In this document: positions 5,833 through 6,698 of the stretch, piece by piece | Layout: the number at the start of each line of letters is the position of its first letter | How positions within the stretch are numbered: position 1 is the first letter of the stretch | From: an uncultured Alphaproteobacteria bacterium | Lineage (GTDB): Bacteria; Pseudomonadota; Alphaproteobacteria; Rhizobiales; Beijerinckiaceae | Reading direction: 5' to 3' | NCBI GenBank assembly: GCA_937903315.1 | Contig: CALCZO010000045.1 | Location: 1-6,698 of the forward strand | Length of the DNA stretch: 6,698 nucleotides | Program-made: the position numbers and the translations under genes | Notes under the pieces: generated by a model | Told to the model about the DNA's origin: nothing | The model's database searches: none | What the model saw: only the letters and a program-made list of their open reading frames with translations

Positions 5833-6029
5833 GCGAGATTGAACTGTTGGTCGGCGGCATGGCCTGTTCGGGCTGTGCCGACGCAGTGACCCGCGCGGTT
5901 GAGAAGGCGGCGCCCGGTGCCCGCGTCTCGATTGACCTTGGCGACGGCAAGGTGGTGGTGGCGGGCGCGCCCTCGCGCGATGTGGTGGCGGAAGCGATCA
6001 CCCGCGCCGGTTACGACATCAAGGGCTGA
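5829..6029 (+). CDS. Heavy-metal-associated domain protein (CopZ-like copper chaperone)
   Basis: A 66-residue stand-alone HMA domain. The metal-binding motif MxCxxC is at 11-16 (GMACSGCAD, ligands C13 and C16), followed by the expected helix, two strands and a final helix ending AGYDIKG. Proteins of this size bind Cu(I) and pass it to P-type ATPases or metalloregulators in the cytoplasm. The ATG at 5829 has AGGAG six bases upstream (5818-5822) and overlaps the Rid-like stop by four bases, implying translational coupling. No copper ATPase or CueR-type regulator is present in the window, so metal specificity is inferred from the motif only. Confidence 0.92.
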   Translation: MSEIELLVGGMACSGCADAVTRAVEKAAPGARVSIDLGDGKVVVAGAPSRDVVAEAITRAGYDIKG

Positions 6030-6041
6030 TCGGACCGATCA
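6027..6041. repeat. 15-bp palindrome overlapping the HMA stop codon
   Basis: TGATCGG, one base, CCGATCA: a perfect inverted repeat that begins with the TGA stop of the HMA gene. The single-base centre rules out a terminator hairpin of that size, so it is more likely a protein-binding site or chance. It overlaps the first copy of the direct repeat at 6034-6052. Confidence 0.35.
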
Positions 6042-6074
6042 TCGTGCGTGATGGCACCGATAACCGTGCGCGAT
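6034..6074. promoter_or_regulatory. Two direct repeats with 22-bp period, possible activator sites
   Basis: ACCGATCATCGTGCGTGAT at 6034-6052 and ACCGATAACCGTGCGCGAT at 6056-6074 match at 16 of 19 positions. Their 22-bp spacing is about two helical turns, so a regulator would meet both on the same face. The second copy ends directly against a candidate -35 hexamer. The regulator is unknown. Confidence 0.5.
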
Positions 6075-6102
6075 TTGACGGCCCCGGATAGGCTGATAGC
6101 AT
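6075..6102 (+). promoter_or_regulatory. Candidate sigma70-type promoter for the aminotransferase
   Basis: TTGACG at 6075-6080 and TAGCAT at 6097-6102 are separated by 16 bp, matching the consensus at five and four of six positions. It lies 35 bp before the aminotransferase ATG and directly after the direct repeats, consistent with independent transcription of that gene. Confidence 0.45.
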
Positions 6103-6136
6103 CGCGCGCAAACGACAGACCGCAAGGAGACGCCGC

Positions 6137-6698
6137 ATGGCCGACGCTGCCCGCCCGCTGAACACCGCCACCCCGAACGATCTTTCCGCGTTCTGGATGC
6201 CGTTTACCGCCAACCGGGCGTTCAAGCAGCGACCGCGGATGATCGCCCGCGCCAAGGGGCTGTATTATTACACGCCCGAGGGCCATCAGGTGATGGACGC
6301 GGCGGCAGGGCTGTGGTGCTGCAATGCCGGCCACAACCATGACCGGATCGTCGCCGCCATTCAGGCGCAGGCCGGCGTGCTTGATTTCGCGCCGAGCTTC
6401 CAGTTCTCGCATCCGGCGGCGTTCCAGCTGGCGACCCGGATCGCGGCGCTCGCACCGGGCGATCTCGATCATGTGTTCTTTGCCAATTCAGGGTCCGAGG
6501 CGGTCGATACCGCGCTGAAAATGGCGCTGGCGTACTGGAAGGCGCGCGGGCAGGGATCGAAAACCCGCTTCATCGGCCGCGAGCGCGGGTATCATGGCGT
6601 CGGCTTCGGCGGCATTTCTGTCGGCGGCATGGTCGCCAACCGTAAGCAGTTCGGCAACATGCTGAGCGGCGTCGATCACCTGCCGCATACCTACAACC
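6137..6698 (+). CDS. Omega-amino acid (beta-alanine):pyruvate aminotransferase, N-terminal part (partial, runs off right edge)
   Basis: A class III PLP-dependent aminotransferase, 187 residues visible of about 440. It closely follows the omega-amino acid:pyruvate transaminase pattern: FWMPFTANR at 19-27, DAAAGLWCCNAGH at 53-65, the PLP-phosphate-binding SGSEAVDTALK at 117-127, and RERGYHGVGFGGISVGG at 147-163, where Y151 should stack on the cofactor. The catalytic lysine lies beyond the window. The likely reaction is transfer of the amino group of beta-alanine or another omega-amino acid to pyruvate, giving malonate semialdehyde and alanine; exact substrate range cannot be read from this half. 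The ATG at 6137 has an AAGGAGA site six bases upstream (6124-6130). It probably has its own promoter with two upstream direct repeats. Confidence 0.93.
   Translation, partial: MADAARPLNTATPNDLSAFWMPFTANRAFKQRPRMIARAKGLYYYTPEGHQVMDAAAGLWCCNAGHNHDRIVAAIQAQAGVLDFAPSFQFSHPAAFQLATRIAALAPGDLDHVFFANSGSEAVDTALKMALAYWKARGQGSKTRFIGRERGYHGVGFGGISVGGMVANRKQFGNMLSGVDHLPHTYN

Overview
This window looks like a chromosomal segment of a GC-rich alphaproteobacterium, most likely of the Hyphomicrobiales (Rhizobiales) type. The evidence is the high GC content, the gene set (an ileS-ribF pair beside a DxWGxL-type HAD phosphatase and a CheY-like regulator with a rhizobial-looking sequence), candidate CcrM (GANTC) and CtrA-like (TTAA-N7-TTAAC) sites, and an alphaproteobacterial-style palindromic repeat inside a gene. 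The taxonomic call is inference from sequence character; no search was run.

Layout. Positions 1-1408 (minus) hold the 5' half of ileS, which runs off the left edge and carries an 80-bp nested palindrome (642-721) that is translated in frame. ribF (1592-2548, minus) lies upstream of it, 183 bp away, in the same direction. A 174-bp divergent spacer then leads to a stand-alone CheY-like receiver protein (2723-3115, plus). It converges, 9 bp apart, on a class IIA HAD phosphatase (3125-3997, minus). Upstream of the HAD gene, and probably in the same transcript, lies a two-helix membrane protein with a degenerate EAL domain (4064-5227, minus).

From 5228 to 5364 there is a dense divergent regulatory region: three GANTC sites in 55 bp, two interlocking inverted repeats, a CtrA-like box and a GGTTGCAACC palindrome. 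To its right, a TTG-initiated RidA-like protein that lacks the catalytic arginine (5365-5832) overlaps by 4 bp a 66-residue heavy-metal-associated (CopZ-like) protein (5829-6029). A short spacer with a 22-bp-period direct repeat next to a sigma70-like promoter follows. The last gene is an omega-amino acid (beta-alanine):pyruvate aminotransferase (6137 to the right edge, partial).

How the genes relate. ileS and ribF are housekeeping genes. The CheY-like protein and the EAL-like protein are signalling genes on opposite strands. Both sit beside CtrA-like boxes, which would fit cell-cycle or motility-linked control, but that is inference. The Rid-like and HMA genes are almost certainly translationally coupled; why a Rid-fold protein is paired with a metal chaperone is unclear. 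No complete mobile element, tRNA, rRNA or CRISPR array is visible. The main points of interest are the palindrome inside ileS, the divergent regulatory region, the Arg-less Rid/HMA pair and the direct repeats ahead of the aminotransferase.
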